A stretch of 64,000 nucleotides of DNA. Source: Voacanga thouarsii (Eukaryota; Streptophyta; Magnoliopsida; Gentianales; Apocynaceae). The stretch covers positions 1,116,001 through 1,180,000 of the forward strand of contig JANUWF010000008.1 of NCBI GenBank assembly GCA_026120185.1, written 5' to 3'. Both the position numbers and the translations under genes were made by a program. Each line of letters opens with the position of its first letter. Position 1 is the stretch's first letter. Under the pieces are notes generated by a model, which saw only the letters and a list, made by a program, of their open reading frames with translations, was not told the DNA's origin and searched no databases. Shown here piece after piece: positions 44,178 to 56,205 of this stretch.

Positions 44178-44879
44178 AGAGCCGTCTCACATGTGTTTTG
44201 TGGTTATGTTATTGCGTTGTGGAATTGTTTCATGAAGTTTTGGTTTCTGGAAATAGTTTTCAGTAGGTTCTAGGTTTTATGCATATATTTTCTATAATTG
44301 GTTGCAGTAATGTTTTAGGAAACATTGTATGAATAGCGTTTTTGTTTTCTGGAAAAGTTTTGTGCAGTGGTTTTGTTCTTCTTGTAAGCAATTTATTGAA
44401 ACTTGTTTCAATGATGGATTTATGAGATCCTTGATTCCCCTATTTTGATTTGATTAAACTTATTGTTGTGATAATGGTCATAATAGCCTGTTAATATAGG
44501 TTAACGTGTTTTTCAAATCAAATATGGTGCAAAAATCATTTCAGAAGATTGAAAAACTAGAAAAAAATGAATAAAAAAAAATTCTGCAAGCAAAAGCGTG
44601 TATAGCCATGGACTGGCTATGTAAACAAGTTGCATAGCTGGTGGCAGGCTGGCAACCGTCTAACAAAAGCAAGGGACTAGTTTCCTTATTAAAAAAAGTT
44701 TTTTTTCCCCTTTCCCACTAAACCGTATTCTTTTCCTAGAAAAGGACCAAAAAAGTTTCCAAATTTTGATTTGGACCCTTTGTTTATTTTTCTTCCAAAA
44801 TTGTAATTTTTAAATTCATATTTCATGTTTATTTTATTATACTTGGAGCATGTTATGGTATGTTGGCTTGGCTATGGAC
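44178..44879. other. Unassigned 0.7-kb stretch without genes
   Basis: AT-rich sequence between the T0 LTR and the copia-P solo LTR. It has several short stops in every frame, a poly-A run near 44571 and a GC-rich patch with CCATGGACTGGCTATG near 44607. A leader of a copia element is possible, but I cannot support it. Confidence 0.4.
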
Positions 44880-46575
44880 TGTTAACATTGTGCCCTAGAG
44901 GTAATCATTTGTAAATTGTATTGTGTACATTTATTTAATAATAAAAGGTATTCTTTATCTTTCTATTTATTTTAGTTATACTTTCGTGTGAATATAACTA
45001 TTAGATAAAGTCCCAAGTGTAACATTGTGTTAAGAAAATTATGATAGAGATCATGATGTGAGGTTCCTACTACACTACATAGTATTTGTACTTATATTAT
45101 CCCTAGTCATAATATTAATGAGATAGGACATTATTAATGCATTAAGACTAGCACGCGTTATATTTCCTAATTTGATCAGACGGTGGTTCTCACATCCGTG
45201 AGTATTGTGATACTCAAAGTTAATACGTGGATGTTTGTTACTAACCATGAGATAATCACATGAATAACTATTTAGTACCAGTGATAGAATCTCATCATAG
45301 CAAATGTGCAAGTATCCTTAGACTTGAGGTCTTCAAAGTACTTTGTTTGCTAACCGTTGTGCTTTGATTCTAATCTCTAGAGTCCAGACATAACTACCTA
45401 TGAGATAGATATTGGGTACAACATGATGTAAACGAAAGTAGTTAAGAGGATCAATAAAGGATTTACCACTCCTAATAGTAGGAGCGAATATCTCACGACG
45501 ACTTGTAGGAATCACTACTTGAGAAGTCCTTGGTCAAGGCGAATGTGTGTTGGAAATAGTTCCAGTTGATACACATAATGAGTAACAGATTCTAGGAACA
45601 AGAACTAAAATATTCGGGCCATAATTAATTAATATTTTGGAAGGAGTTGGCACTAATTCTATATTCTAAACCGAATGAGATATTGTATGGTGAAATGAGT
45701 TTACTATACTGATGTTTGCTACCGAAAGGTTCATGTCAAGCCACTTGACTTTCTAGACTTTTGGGTGGTCATGATGTATTGCTAGATACATCTCATGATC
45801 TACCAAATATGAATTTATTAATTAGAGAATTAATAAATTAATCATAATTCGAATTAATAAGTTAATTCAACTATTAAGGATTATTAATCATAAAGATGTT
45901 TGGATTAATTCATATTTTGCTGCCAATAGACCAGAAACATAATAGATCACACACAATAGAGGATTAAGAACTCGAAATGTTATTTGATAACATTATAGGA
46001 TTAATTGTGAGAAGAAGAAGTTGTGGCTAAATTATAATTAGTTATAATTTACGGGTGAAATTATAATTATGAGAACTTATTAATTCAAATTATAATTAAA
46101 GGAATTCCTATTTCTTTAGGAATCTGAGAACCACGTGAGATGTATATAGATACATATACATGCTGCATTTTCGTGTGTGTGTGGGTTATATGAGTTTTTC
46201 GGTAACTTGATTATATACAACACACAAAATACATAAACCGCTTTTCTGTGATTTTCTTCTTCTCCAAACCCTAGCTGCTGCACACATCTTGTTAGCACTA
46301 GATTGAGGTTGCTGTCTAGATTCTTTCCTTGTGTGGATACTACTGGAGGCAAGCCTATTCTTGGTTTGTAGTGTCTATGATCAAACAAATGATAGAAAGC
46401 TTGCTAGATCATTCCATTAGTAAGAAAGAAAAATTTTAAAATGCAGTGACGACACCGAAGATATATTCCCTACTTTTTCATTGATCCATAATTTCGCATA
46501 TAAGTGATCATGGGGATAGTTTATCGGTTTTATTTCTGCCATGTAATATTGATTGCATGACCGAGTTAACTAACA
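44880..46575 (+). mobile_element. Copia-P LTR, solo, plus strand (about 1.7 kb)
   Basis: Starts TGTTAACATTGTGCCC and ends GAGTTAACTAACA. It is collinear, in opposite orientation, with the minus-strand copia-P LTR at 50700-57292, with almost the same total length. No clean target-site repeat (TGGAC before, TACAT after) and no coding sequence next to it, so it is a solo LTR or a fragment. Confidence 0.8.
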
Positions 46576-46670
46576 TACATTAGGATCCAATTTAAACTTG
46601 TGCCATGCTTATTTGCTGCTTTTTTTTTTTTTAATAAATAGGGCTTGCATGTCCTGCCTTTCTCTATAAT
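46576..46670. other. Short spacer with poly-T run
   Basis: About 95 bp between two LTRs with a T-run near 46620; nothing else recognised. Confidence 0.5.
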
Positions 46671-48808
46671 TATAAAACTCCACCTAAGACTACCCTGGGT
46701 TAAAAGGAAGAAGTTGCATTTCATGGCATATTGCATGTGCATATGTTTTCTAGGAAATTTGAAGGATTTAAAATTGTTTATATGTGTTTTTATTGTGTGT
46801 TAGAAAAATAGAGAGTATTTTTATTTTAGATTCATGAGAAAGGAATTAGGTAAATTTTGGAGCTAGGAGTAATTGAATTGGAGTAGAGGATACAATAGTT
46901 ATTATGGTTAAGTGGTTAAGGTTTGAGAATGATCTCTTGATGATTTGAGTTCACATCCTACTTGCTACAAAATTATTTTGATTTTAATTCCTTCTTATCT
47001 CCATGACTGGTTGGGATAACCCAACTACTATTTGAAGTCCCTCTTGCATTCCTTGGATGCAGGAGATTTTTCTTTAGAATTTAAGAATTAGTTTCTTACA
47101 TGTCTTGAGGAGATTTGGATAAAATCTTCATTTCCTATATATGTGCTTTATTGTCATAACCCTTTTAAATTCGAATTTTTTCTCAACTTAAATTCTCCTA
47201 TATCTAAGTTGCTTGTCCTCAATTCATACTTACATATGATACCAGAATTTCAGCAAATTAGAACTACCTTGGCCGAAACATTAGAGGTTGGATAGATTCT
47301 TGGTTTTAAAAAAAAATTAAATACCTAATTTTGTTCCTAAGGAACTACATGATGTTGGTCCTTTTTGGTTGGGAAGCTGGAAAATTATCTCTTGAGCAAT
47401 TACTTAGGTTGCTCGATCACACTATGACTGAAATCATAGCAAGCAAACCTATCTCATTTGCTATGCACCAACTATCTTTAAGAAGTGTAAAAGCTAGAAC
47501 CTAATTTTGATGTTAGCAACCTTAAAACTAAGTGACCAAGTTACACAGAAGATAATAGCTTTCCCGTTCTTGGTTATTTTCAGCAAAACATTGTTTTATC
47601 AAACTTTCATTTTTGCATAAACTTCCATTTGCCAGTCCAAAATTCTTTGGGCATAGGACCCCAAGAATTATCTTCAATTTCACTCCTTGTTTTTCATCAA
47701 GATAGCCGGTCAAGTCTCCATGGGAGTACCTCAAAATACTCCTACTTTTTGGCTACAAAATCTGTTCAAAATAGTTTGAATTTTTGCTCAATAATTCCCT
47801 AGATTTTCCTATTCAATTCTGCATACATGATCAGAATTTTTACAGTTCATCAGAAGTTTCTAGCACTTCACTTCGTATTATTTTCAGCCTTTTTGAAAAA
47901 TACAACCTTCCATTTTCTTCCTTTTAGCATGGCAGCCAAAAAACATCATTACTATACCTCAAAACACTCCTACAATTCAGCTACAAAAACTTCATTCAAA
48001 AGGTTTTGAATTGAAAATTCAAAACCTCAACCAACACCTAAAAACACTCCACACTATCGCACACAAGTAACTAGAATTTTTTCCAGCAAACATGGTGTTA
48101 TATAATCAGTTTTCCATTCTTCTTCTTCTTCTTTATAATTTCGGACCTCTCAAGGTACCAAGCTGTTCATTTTTCTTCTTCCATCTTAGCAGTCAAAACT
48201 CCACCATTGAAACACCTTAGACTCCTTTTAAACTCAGCTACAATTCAATTATTTTAGCTCCTTGAAATTTTAAAATTCAAAGCTTAGCAAAATCCTAAAA
48301 CTCTCCACCATTTAGTCTTTTCATTCTTCAATATAACCGAACAATATCATCTCTATTCTTTTTCATTTCATTTTCTATTTGGTCACTATTAGCATTCACC
48401 ATCACCATAGTTTCCACCATTTACTCAACACCTTTTCAATTTCAAAATTCGAAGACCACATTTTATTTTTAGAAACTCTCTACAGCAAGCCAAGTAAAAC
48501 ACTACCTCTATACTCACCATTCGGCTACTTCAACTTCAAGAACACTCACACATTTCTTTCATTTGTGTTATTGTTCTCTCAAGAACACACACTTGCATTC
48601 TTTTGCATCCCGCTCAGATCCAAGTATCACAAATCACTCCACATCGACCAAACAAGCAAGAACTCTTACAACTCTCTTATATGTTCTAGATTTTAACATT
48701 AAATCAATCAAGAAACTCCTACTCTAAAGGTCAAACCAGAAGGTAATTTAGTTCAATCACTAATCTCATTTTCTTTCTTTACTTTCTCTTTTTCCTTATT
48801 CTTCTTAT
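46671..48808 (+). mobile_element. Family-E gypsy LTR fragment, 5' part
   Basis: Begins with a degraded LTR start (TATAAAACTCCACCTAAGAC, compare family A TGTGAAACCCCACCTAAAGC). It follows the order of the other long LTRs: start, TTGCATTTCATGGCATATTG stretch, tRNA-like block, C-rich leader, and a donor-like CAGAAG/GTAATT near 48741. It stops at 48808 where an Athila-like LTR begins. Short frames within it (for example 48379-48696) have no family features. Confidence 0.7.
46897..46966 (+). other. tRNA-like trace in family-E LTR
   Basis: TGGTTAAGTGGTTAAGG (A-box-like) and GAGTTCACATCC (B-box-like, 46947-46958), 226 bp after the LTR start. Some D-, anticodon- and T-stem pairs remain. Confidence 0.45.
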
Positions 48809-49325
48809 TGATGTGTATGAATTTGGGTACAAAAATCATATAAAAATAAGCACATTCCCAATCAAGTTTAAATTAAAATGTTAACCCCAAATTACATATA
48901 TGAGCAAGTGTACTCATCATTAAGCATAGTATAGGGTTTAAAACAAGTATTGATCCTCAAGGAACAAGTATGCAGTAATCACTTTTCTTTCATTGTTTAA
49001 CCGACTCAATAAAGTGAAAAAGAATAAAAAGGAAAATAAAATAAAAGAATATATACATGTTAAGGATGGAGAATTATGTAACCCAAACCATTATTTTGAC
49101 AAACATGACCTTAAAATATCTAATCATTATCATAATTAATCATTCTCTTGGCATCATAAAGGATTAAGATAGATTCACTTCTTTTCCAATCCATGAAATC
49201 ACTATCTTCTAGACAAATGAGTATCACATATTCTGTCTCAACTAATTCACCCAAAAGATGCATTAAACACAATCCTTGATTAAATTCCCATGTCTAGGCA
49301 AACTTAAAACATGAAATTATTCCTG
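48809..49325 (-). mobile_element. Athila-like LTR fragment
   Basis: Homologous to the 3'-end part of the LTR at 60060-61434, in the same orientation: TGATGTGTA start, GTATACTCATC-like stretch, GATCCTCAAGGAACAAGTA, TTGTTTAACCGACTCAATAAAGTG and CCAATCCATGAAATCAC. It is cut near 49325 where the copia-Q gag begins. Confidence 0.75.
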
Positions 49326-49957
49326 GCATGAGGACCTCTGCTCTTACTTTTCCCCCTTCTTTAGTGATTTTCAATGAGAAGTACTTGAGGCTCTGGATTT
49401 AAGCCTTGATCCTTTCTCTTGGTTTCTTTATTGTATGTATTTTTGACCAAATCCATGGTTATAACACCACCTGAAGCTAAGTTCATCGCAGAAACTACAA
49501 GTGTTTCCTAACTTTCTGGTAATAAAGAGAAAAACAACAATGCTTGCACTTCATCATCTAACTTCAGCTGCACAGCATCAATGCGGTTTATTAAACCTGA
49601 AAAATCATTCAAGTTTTCAAACATATCAGCTCCATCTTTGTTTCTCTACTTTTTGATTTGTTTTAGAAGAGAAGCCATGTTGGTACCATGTCTTTTTTCA
49701 AACACGATTTCTAATTTCTTCCATAGTACATCTACTTTTGTTTCACCCGATATAAGATTAAACATACATTGAATATGCTTGATCGATTTTCTATGCATTT
49801 TTCCCATATATCATTAGATACCCTTTGGCCTTGCACTATCACCAAGAATAGGTACATACAAATCTTTATAATATAATAAATCTTCCATCCTAGGCTTCAA
49901 GATGGCATACTTGCTAGAGGTTAATTTAATCATATTTGCAAAAACTAACTTCTTCAT
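49326..49957 (-). pseudogene. Copia-Q gag, N-terminal part, broken
   Basis: Minus-strand reading from an ATG at 49957: MKKLVFANMIKLTSSKYAIL, then YKDLYVPILGD, and a UBN2-type copia Gag core (MFNLISGETKVDVLWKKLE, FENLNDFSGLINRIDAVQLK, EVQALLFFSLLPES). At least four in-frame stops or frameshifts. The knuckle, protease and pol that should follow are absent; an Athila-like LTR fragment takes their place at 49325. Confidence 0.75.
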
Positions 49958-49976
49958 GTTAAGATAAAGCTAACCA

Positions 49977-49989
49977 GGCTCTGATACCA
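49977..49989 (-). other. Copia-Q primer binding site
   Basis: The minus strand reads TGGTATCAGAGCC, a perfect iMet-type site, 3 bp from the LTR. Confidence 0.9.
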
Positions 49990-49992
49990 CTT

Positions 49993-50580
49993 TGTTGGGA
50001 AATATAATTCAAATATGACATACACAAAAGAAAGATGGTTTAGCAAAAATATAAAGACACCAAGATTTACGTGGAAAACCCCAATATGGGTACATACCAA
50101 GGGCCAAATAATAACCAAAACTTCCACTATAGAAATGAGATAACAAACTTCTTCTTCTAGATACACTAGAAGGCAGTACAAAATTTCATCACCAAAAACA
50201 AGAGAAGCTGGAACAATCTCACAAAATAAAGATGACAATAAAATATAGAAGCAAAATGCCCAAACAACTGTTGCACAATAGTAGGAGGAAGAGAACTCTA
50301 ATCTTTCCTCCTTATCTCACTCAAGCTTCTCTCCGTTTTGTGCCTTTCTTTTTCTCAATTGTTCTCTTTTTTTTTTGTGGTACCTTTCTCAGCTCTAAAA
50401 AGCCTTCTATTTATAGGCATGAACAAGGGTTCTTGTAACCACTTTTGTTAACTTGATAACGTGAACATCCACAATTATCTATAAGCTTCCATTATCTTCT
50501 ACAAGCCTCTATCTTTGACTTGATAGTATAAACATGCTACAAGACACTTGAAGGATTGCGGGAAAATAAATTATGCAACA
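49993..50580 (-). mobile_element. Copia-Q 5' LTR (588 bp)
   Basis: On the plus strand it runs TGTTGGGAAATAT...TTATGCAACA, giving TG/CA ends with a 5-bp inverted repeat. It abuts the primer site. A TTATAGGC-type stretch near 50410 could be a core promoter piece. No 3' LTR is seen. Confidence 0.8.
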
Positions 50581-50699
50581 AAAATATGCAATTTAAAATT
50601 TTTTTTGTACAATAATCTAGAAACACTTCTTTTGTGGTGCTTAGGTTGAATAACTGAAACCAAATTCAAGTTTGATAGAGCCTCCTAGATTGGAACTAT
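50581..50699. other. Spacer between copia-Q LTR and copia-P LTR
   Basis: 119 bp, AT-rich, no frame; it would contain the target-side flank of both insertions. Confidence 0.5.
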
Positions 50700-51309
50700 T
50701 GTTAGAATTCCTTCATGCACATCAAATCAATGCAGTAAAAATGAAATAGGAATTCTATGCTATGGATCACTCGAATATAATTCATGGGCCAAGAAACATA
50801 AAAGGTTGAAGAATATTAGGATTTCAAAATTTTCCTCAAGTCTTTAGTTCTGGACACCAACAAAAACCCAATTTCGATCACACCACAATGTTCAAGGGTT
50901 ATAAACACCTCTAATAGAAATCCACATGAGGTTTTCTACTCCGAATTCCTATTTAACTGTGCTAGCAATTTTCAACAAATAGGGTATTTCATGAGGAAGA
51001 AGAAAAAAGAACGAAAGGTTCTGTGGTTTTTTCACACATACAACTATTTTTAAAACACACACACATATTTAAAAGAGACTTACCGCCACAGAAGAAACAA
51101 GGAAATATTTTTTCTATTTCCATAGGCCTTATGTAACAATTATAATGGGATTAAGTTTCCCTAATTGTAACTTTGACCTATAAGGTGTTGCAATTACAAT
51201 TTAGCTCCAAGAATCATAACAACTTTATAATTCACCCATATAATTATTTTTCTCACAAATTTACTCAATAATATTATCTTATATTATCCTGAGTGCCAGT
51301 ACCTTTATT
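50700..51309 (-). mobile_element. Copia-P 3' LTR, 3'-end part
   Basis: On the plus strand it starts TGTTAGAATTCC. The reading continues across the copia-R insertion to 57292. Matches the plus-strand copy at 44880-46575 in reverse. Confidence 0.8.
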
Positions 51310-51314
51310 GTGAC

Positions 51315-51488
51315 ACTTAGCATATATAGCTGTGCATATTTAGGAATTATAGCTGTAATTATTTCCTGTAATTGTTTCTATATTTGTAATGTATAGTTGG
51401 CTTACCTTAAATAGGTCTAGGTATCTTGTATAAATACCTTGAGATATATGGAATAAACACAAGAGTGTTTTTCAGCCAATTATTAATT
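51315..51488 (+). mobile_element. Copia-R 5' LTR (174 bp)
   Basis: Begins ACTTAGCATATATAGC and ends CCAATTATTAATT, directly before the primer site. The left target-site copy GTGAC is at 51310-51314. TATAAATA lies at 51429-51436 and AATAAA at 51452-51457, a compact promoter and polyadenylation layout. Four differences from the 3' LTR by eye (about 2%). The termini are not TG...CA. Confidence 0.88.
51429..51436 (+). promoter_or_regulatory. TATA box of copia-R LTR
   Basis: TATAAATA in the second half of the short LTR, kept in the 3' LTR. Confidence 0.6.
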
Positions 51489-51499
51489 TGGTATCAGAG
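51489..51499 (+). other. Copia-R primer binding site
   Basis: TGGTATCAGAG begins at the base after the LTR. Confidence 0.93.
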
Positions 51500-51672
51500 A
51501 CAAAGAAAAGACTTCCGCTGCCTCCTTTTCCCAAACCCTAGCTGTCATTGTCTCTTCCAAAACCAGCGTGGCACTGTGGTGACATTGTAGCGGACAGCAC
51601 TGTAGCAACACTGTAGCGGCGGTGATACTATAGCGCGGGTACTGTAGCGAATCGCGCTGGTTATCATCTATC

Positions 51673-54600
51673 ATGGCTACCAAAACTGACAATGAAGCGA
51701 TCCCCGATAGCAAGAAACTCTCGACGGTGACCATTCATGAAACCTCTTCTCCAATCCATATTAAATTGGATGGTACTAATTATCGTATTTGGTCAAAGAT
51801 TTTAGAGATGCATATTGTTGGCAGAAAGAAGAAGGGTTATATTACTGGACGAAAGGCTGCACCTGCAGAAGATGATCCGGGTTATAATGAATGGGAAGCT
51901 GAAGATGCTCTTGTCAAGTCTTGGCTTATTAATTCCATGACTGATAATCTGATGTCACACTTTGTTTAGTGTGGGACATCTAAAGAAGTTTGGGATGCGG
52001 TTAAGAGGAGCTATCTTGATGTGTCTGACTCTTCCCAAGTCTATGAACTGATGAAGAGGTCATTCCAATTGCGCCAGGGTGGTCGACCTCTGCCGGAATA
52101 TTATAATGAGTTGAATTCAATTTTCATGGAACTTGATTATCGTAGGCCCAATGACATGACATGTGTTGCTGATATCGAGAAATAAAGGAAGCGTATTGCA
52201 GAGGATCGCATCTATATGTTTCTTGCAGGTCTTGATCACCATTTGGATCAAGTTAGTAGTCGTGTTTTGGCTAGTTCCCCTCTACCAAGCTTGGAAGAAG
52301 CCTACTCTTTAGTTCATCGTGAAGTGCAGAGACAAGTCACTATGGGAACAGAAAATCATTCTGAAGCTTCAGCTCTAACGATTCAAAAGAGCACCTCTCA
52401 GTTGACTCCTTCTGTTCCTGTGAATTCCGTCACTTCCAATTCTCGCTTCTGCACTTATTGCAATAGTACCAGGCATACCATAGAGGTTTGTTGGAAGAAG
52501 CATGGATATCCAGAGTGGTATAAACTTAAACAAGCTGATAGGAAAAATAAGAAATCTGCTCAGATTGCTGTTATTGATACTTCTCCACCTTCTGCTTCTC
52601 ATGTCTCTCAAGTGTTTGCTCACCAAGGTAAGTCTAACACTTGGGTTATTGATTCAGGGGCCACTGACCATATGACTAGTAATTCTTCTATCCTTGCCTC
52701 TCTAATGTCTTCACCTATCAAGTCTGTACAGGTTGCTAATGGGACCTCTATGCCAATTACAAGAGTCGGGAGTGTCTCAATTTCTCCTACATTCTCTATG
52801 TCATCTGTCTTACTTGCACCTGCTTTTTCTAATAGTCTTGTTTCCATTAGTTAGATTACCAAAAGTCTTAATTGTTCTGCAATACTTGATTCCACTCATT
52901 GTATCTTTTAGGACAAACGTACGAAGAGGACGATTGGCATTGGTAGGGAAAGAGGCGGTCTTTATTACTTAGAGGGGGCTACACAGTTTCAATCTGAACG
53001 TAGCCATGGCCTTCAAGTAGAGAGCAAGTCATTTGATAGAGAGAAGATTCTTTTATGACATTATCGTCTAGGGCATCCATCTTTTTCTTATTTAGAGCGT
53101 TTATTTCCAAAATTATTTCGCAATGTTGCTATCTCTAGTTTAAGATGTGAACAATGCATTTATGCTAAAAACCATCGTGTTCCTTTCAAAATTAGTTTCA
53201 ATAAGAGTTCTATTCCTTTTTCGTGTGTTTACACTGATGTATGGGGTCCTTTTTCTACTCCATCTGCTTCTGGCCATAAATACTTTGTGTCTTTTATTGA
53301 TGACTGCACTAGAGTGAGCTGGGTATATTTGATGAAATCTAAAAGTGATGTTATACAAGTGATTCCTCAATTTTACAAAATGATTGTGACACAGTTTCAT
53401 ACTCAGGTCCAAGTTTTTCATTCTGATAATGGTCGTGAGTTTGTAAATCAATCTCTTACCCAGTTCTTCCTAGAACATGGCATCCTCCACCAAACAACTT
53501 GTGCCTACACACCACAACAAAATGGGATAGCAGAGCGTAAGAATCATCATATCCTTGACGTTGCTTGGGCTTTGAGCTTTACTATGCATGTTTCTAAACG
53601 TTTTTGGGCTGAGGCTGTCATAACTGCTGTCTTTCTTATTAATCGCATGCCCACTCGTATCCTTAATTTTCAAACCCCTTTACGGATGTTGTCACAATTT
53701 CACTCTATCCCTTCTGCTCTATATATTTGTCCTATGGTCTTTGGTTGTGTATGCTATGTTCATGTCTACTCTATATATCGGGATAAACTTGATCTACGTG
53801 CTGTCAAATGTGTTTTTCTTGGTTACTCTAATTCTCAAAAAGGCTATAAATGTTTTCATCCTCCTACAGGTAAATATTATGCTTCCATGGATGTTTAGTT
53901 TTGTGAACAAGAGTCGTATTTTTCTGGAGATGTCTCTATGATTCCTCTTCAGGGAAAGATTAGTAGTAAGGAAGAGGAACGGTTATGGTTAGAAGAGAAG
54001 AAGTTGTGGATGTCGAGTAAGGGGGAGAACTCAACTATTGTGGAGAATAAGGAATCTTTAGATGATACTTGTTCAGTTGAGGTTGAGTCTGAATTTAAAG
54101 AGGGAAAGGATGAAAGATCAACTAGGTTATTTCAAAAAGGCTATACAAGAAGAAAACAGAATACCACTGTTATGCCTCCTCTTGATTCTAGTGCCCCTCT
54201 TGATGATGCTACCATGCCATCGGATGACTCTTCTACTATTAACCCTGAGGTATGTGTTCCTTCTCTTCCCACTTCAACTTCAGAGATAGATTCTACTACT
54301 TTGACTCTACCAGTTATGGGTCACGATCATGGTAGAAGATATCCCCTTCGTGAACGTAGAGAACCTAATAGGTTGGATTTTTCCAAGTCATCTTTTAATG
54401 TCACTTATCCTATTTCTGATTTTATCTCTTATCACTGTTTGTCTAAGGCTCATCTAGCTTTTGCTCTTTAGTTGTCTTCTGTGTCTATTCCTAGTCATTT
54501 TCAGGAAGCCCTTGGAGACCCTAAGTGGAAGATTGCTATGGAAGAGGAGATGAAGGCCCTTCAAAAAAATTCTACTTGGGAGATGGTTGAGTTGCACGGG

Positions 54601-56019
54601 AGAAGAGGACAGTAGGATGCAAGTGGGTGTTTACAGTGAAATACAAGTCAGATGGGACAGTTGAAAGGTATAAGGCTAGATTGGTGGCCAAGGGTTACAC
54701 TCAAACCCATGGGATTGACTATCATGAGACTTTTGCTCCTATGGCTAAGATGAACACCGTTCGAGTCATTCTATCTCTTGCAGTCAATCTAGACTGGCCA
54801 TTACGCCAATTTAATGTAAAAAATACTTTTCTCCATGGTGATTTGACCGAGGAGGTGTATATGGATCCTCCTCTAGGATTTACACTAGGGAAAGGTAAGG
54901 TGTGTAAGCTGAAAAAGGCATTGTATGGGTTGAAACAATCGCCAAGGGCATGGTTTGGCAAGTTGAGCTACTCGATGAAGGCGTATGGTTTTAAGCAAGC
55001 TTTAGCGGATCATACTTTGTTTTATAAGCGGGAGCATGATGATATTACCTTGCTTATTGTTTATGTTGATGATATGATTGTTACAGGTAGTAATGCTGGT
55101 GAGATAGAGAAACTTCGAAGCTATTTGGCCAAGGAATTTGAGATGAAGGACTTAGGGGTTCTAAAATACTTCTTGGGTGTTGAAGTATCTTGGTCCAAGC
55201 GAGGACTTTTCCTCTCTCAACGGAAGTATATTTTAGATCTCTTAGTTGAAACTGGTAATTCTGTTCTGTGAACCTGTAAATACTCCTATTGAGATAAATG
55301 ATGGCCTGACTATCTATCCTGATAAGGTTCCAACTAATAATGAGAGATATCAGAGACTAGTGGGGAAGTTGATTTATCTGACTCATACTAGGCCTGATCT
55401 ATCATATGCAGTTAGTGTTGTCAGTCAGTTTATGCACAATCCAAGTGATAGACACATGAATGCAGTGAATCGTATTTTGGCTTATCTGAAGTCCTCTCCA
55501 GGTAAAGGTATTATGTTCTCCAAACATGGGCACTTGGATATTGTTGGTTACACAGACTCTGACTTTGCTGGCTCTAAGTTAGATAGAAAGTCTACTTCAG
55601 GCTATGTGTCATTTGTTGGAGGTAATTTGGTGACATGAAGGAGTAAGAAACAGAATGCAGTGTCATTATCTAGTGCAGAAGCTGAATACAGGGCTCTTCA
55701 TCATGCAACCACAGAGCTTGCTTGCTTAAAAATTCTCTTAACAGAACTCGGGTTTGGTCCAAAGAAACCTATGGTACTGTATTGTGATAACACAACAGCT
55801 ATTGAGATCGCTAACAATCTAGTTCAACATGATTGAACTAAGCACTTTGAACTTGATAGGAATTATATCAAGGATAGTCTAGATTCTGGTATGATAGAGG
55901 TTTTGTACATTAAGAGTGCAGAGCAACTGGCTGACATAATGACTCATGCTGTTACTAGTGGACCATTTTATACATCATTGTCCAAGTTGGGCATGTGTGA
56001 TATCTATGCACCAACTTGA
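51673..56019 (+). pseudogene. Copia-R gag-pol, complete in order but broken
   Basis: One polyprotein frame starting MATKTDNEAIPDSKK. Gag: IKLDGTNYRIWSKILEMHI, then DLMSHFV-type and MKRSFQLRQGG segments, and a CTYCNSTRHTIEVCWKKHG knuckle (CCHC). Protease: WVIDSGATDHMT (DSG at 52651-52659). Pre-integrase: HYRLGHPSFSYLERL. Integrase: TDVWGPF, FHSDNGREF and NGIAERKN keep all three acidic residues. [20 protein letters not shown] and catalytic YVDDMIV (55062-55073). RNase H: YTDSDFAGSKLDRKSTSGY and YCDNTTAIEIANN. Defects: TAG/TAA/TGA stops (for example 51967, 52183, 52852, 53896, 54469, 55636), a frameshift near 54600 and another near 55255. Total layout is normal for a 4.9-kb copia element. Confidence 0.92.
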
Positions 56020-56026
56020 GGCGGAG
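56016..56026 (+). other. Copia-R polypurine tract
   Basis: TTGAGGCGGAG precedes the 3' LTR and overlaps the pol stop; plant copia elements usually have TTGAGGGGGAG here. Confidence 0.8.
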
Positions 56027-56200
56027 ACTTAGCATATATAGCTGCACATATTTAGGAATTATAGGTGTAATTATTTTCTGTAATTGTTTCTATATTTGTA
56101 ATGTATAGTTGGCTTACCTTAAATAGGTCTAGGTATCTTGTATAAATACCTTGAGATATATGGAATAAACACAAGAGTGTTTTTCAGCCAATTATTAATT
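56027..56200 (+). mobile_element. Copia-R 3' LTR (174 bp)
   Basis: Same boundaries as the 5' LTR (ACTTAGC...TTAATT), followed by the right target-site copy GTGAC (56201-56205). Confidence 0.88.
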
Positions 56201-56205
56201 GTGAC

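Noticed and set aside
44178..44879. Possible host gene fragment or copia leader between two LTRs
   Set aside because: Stops in all frames and no recognisable motif; listed as unassigned.
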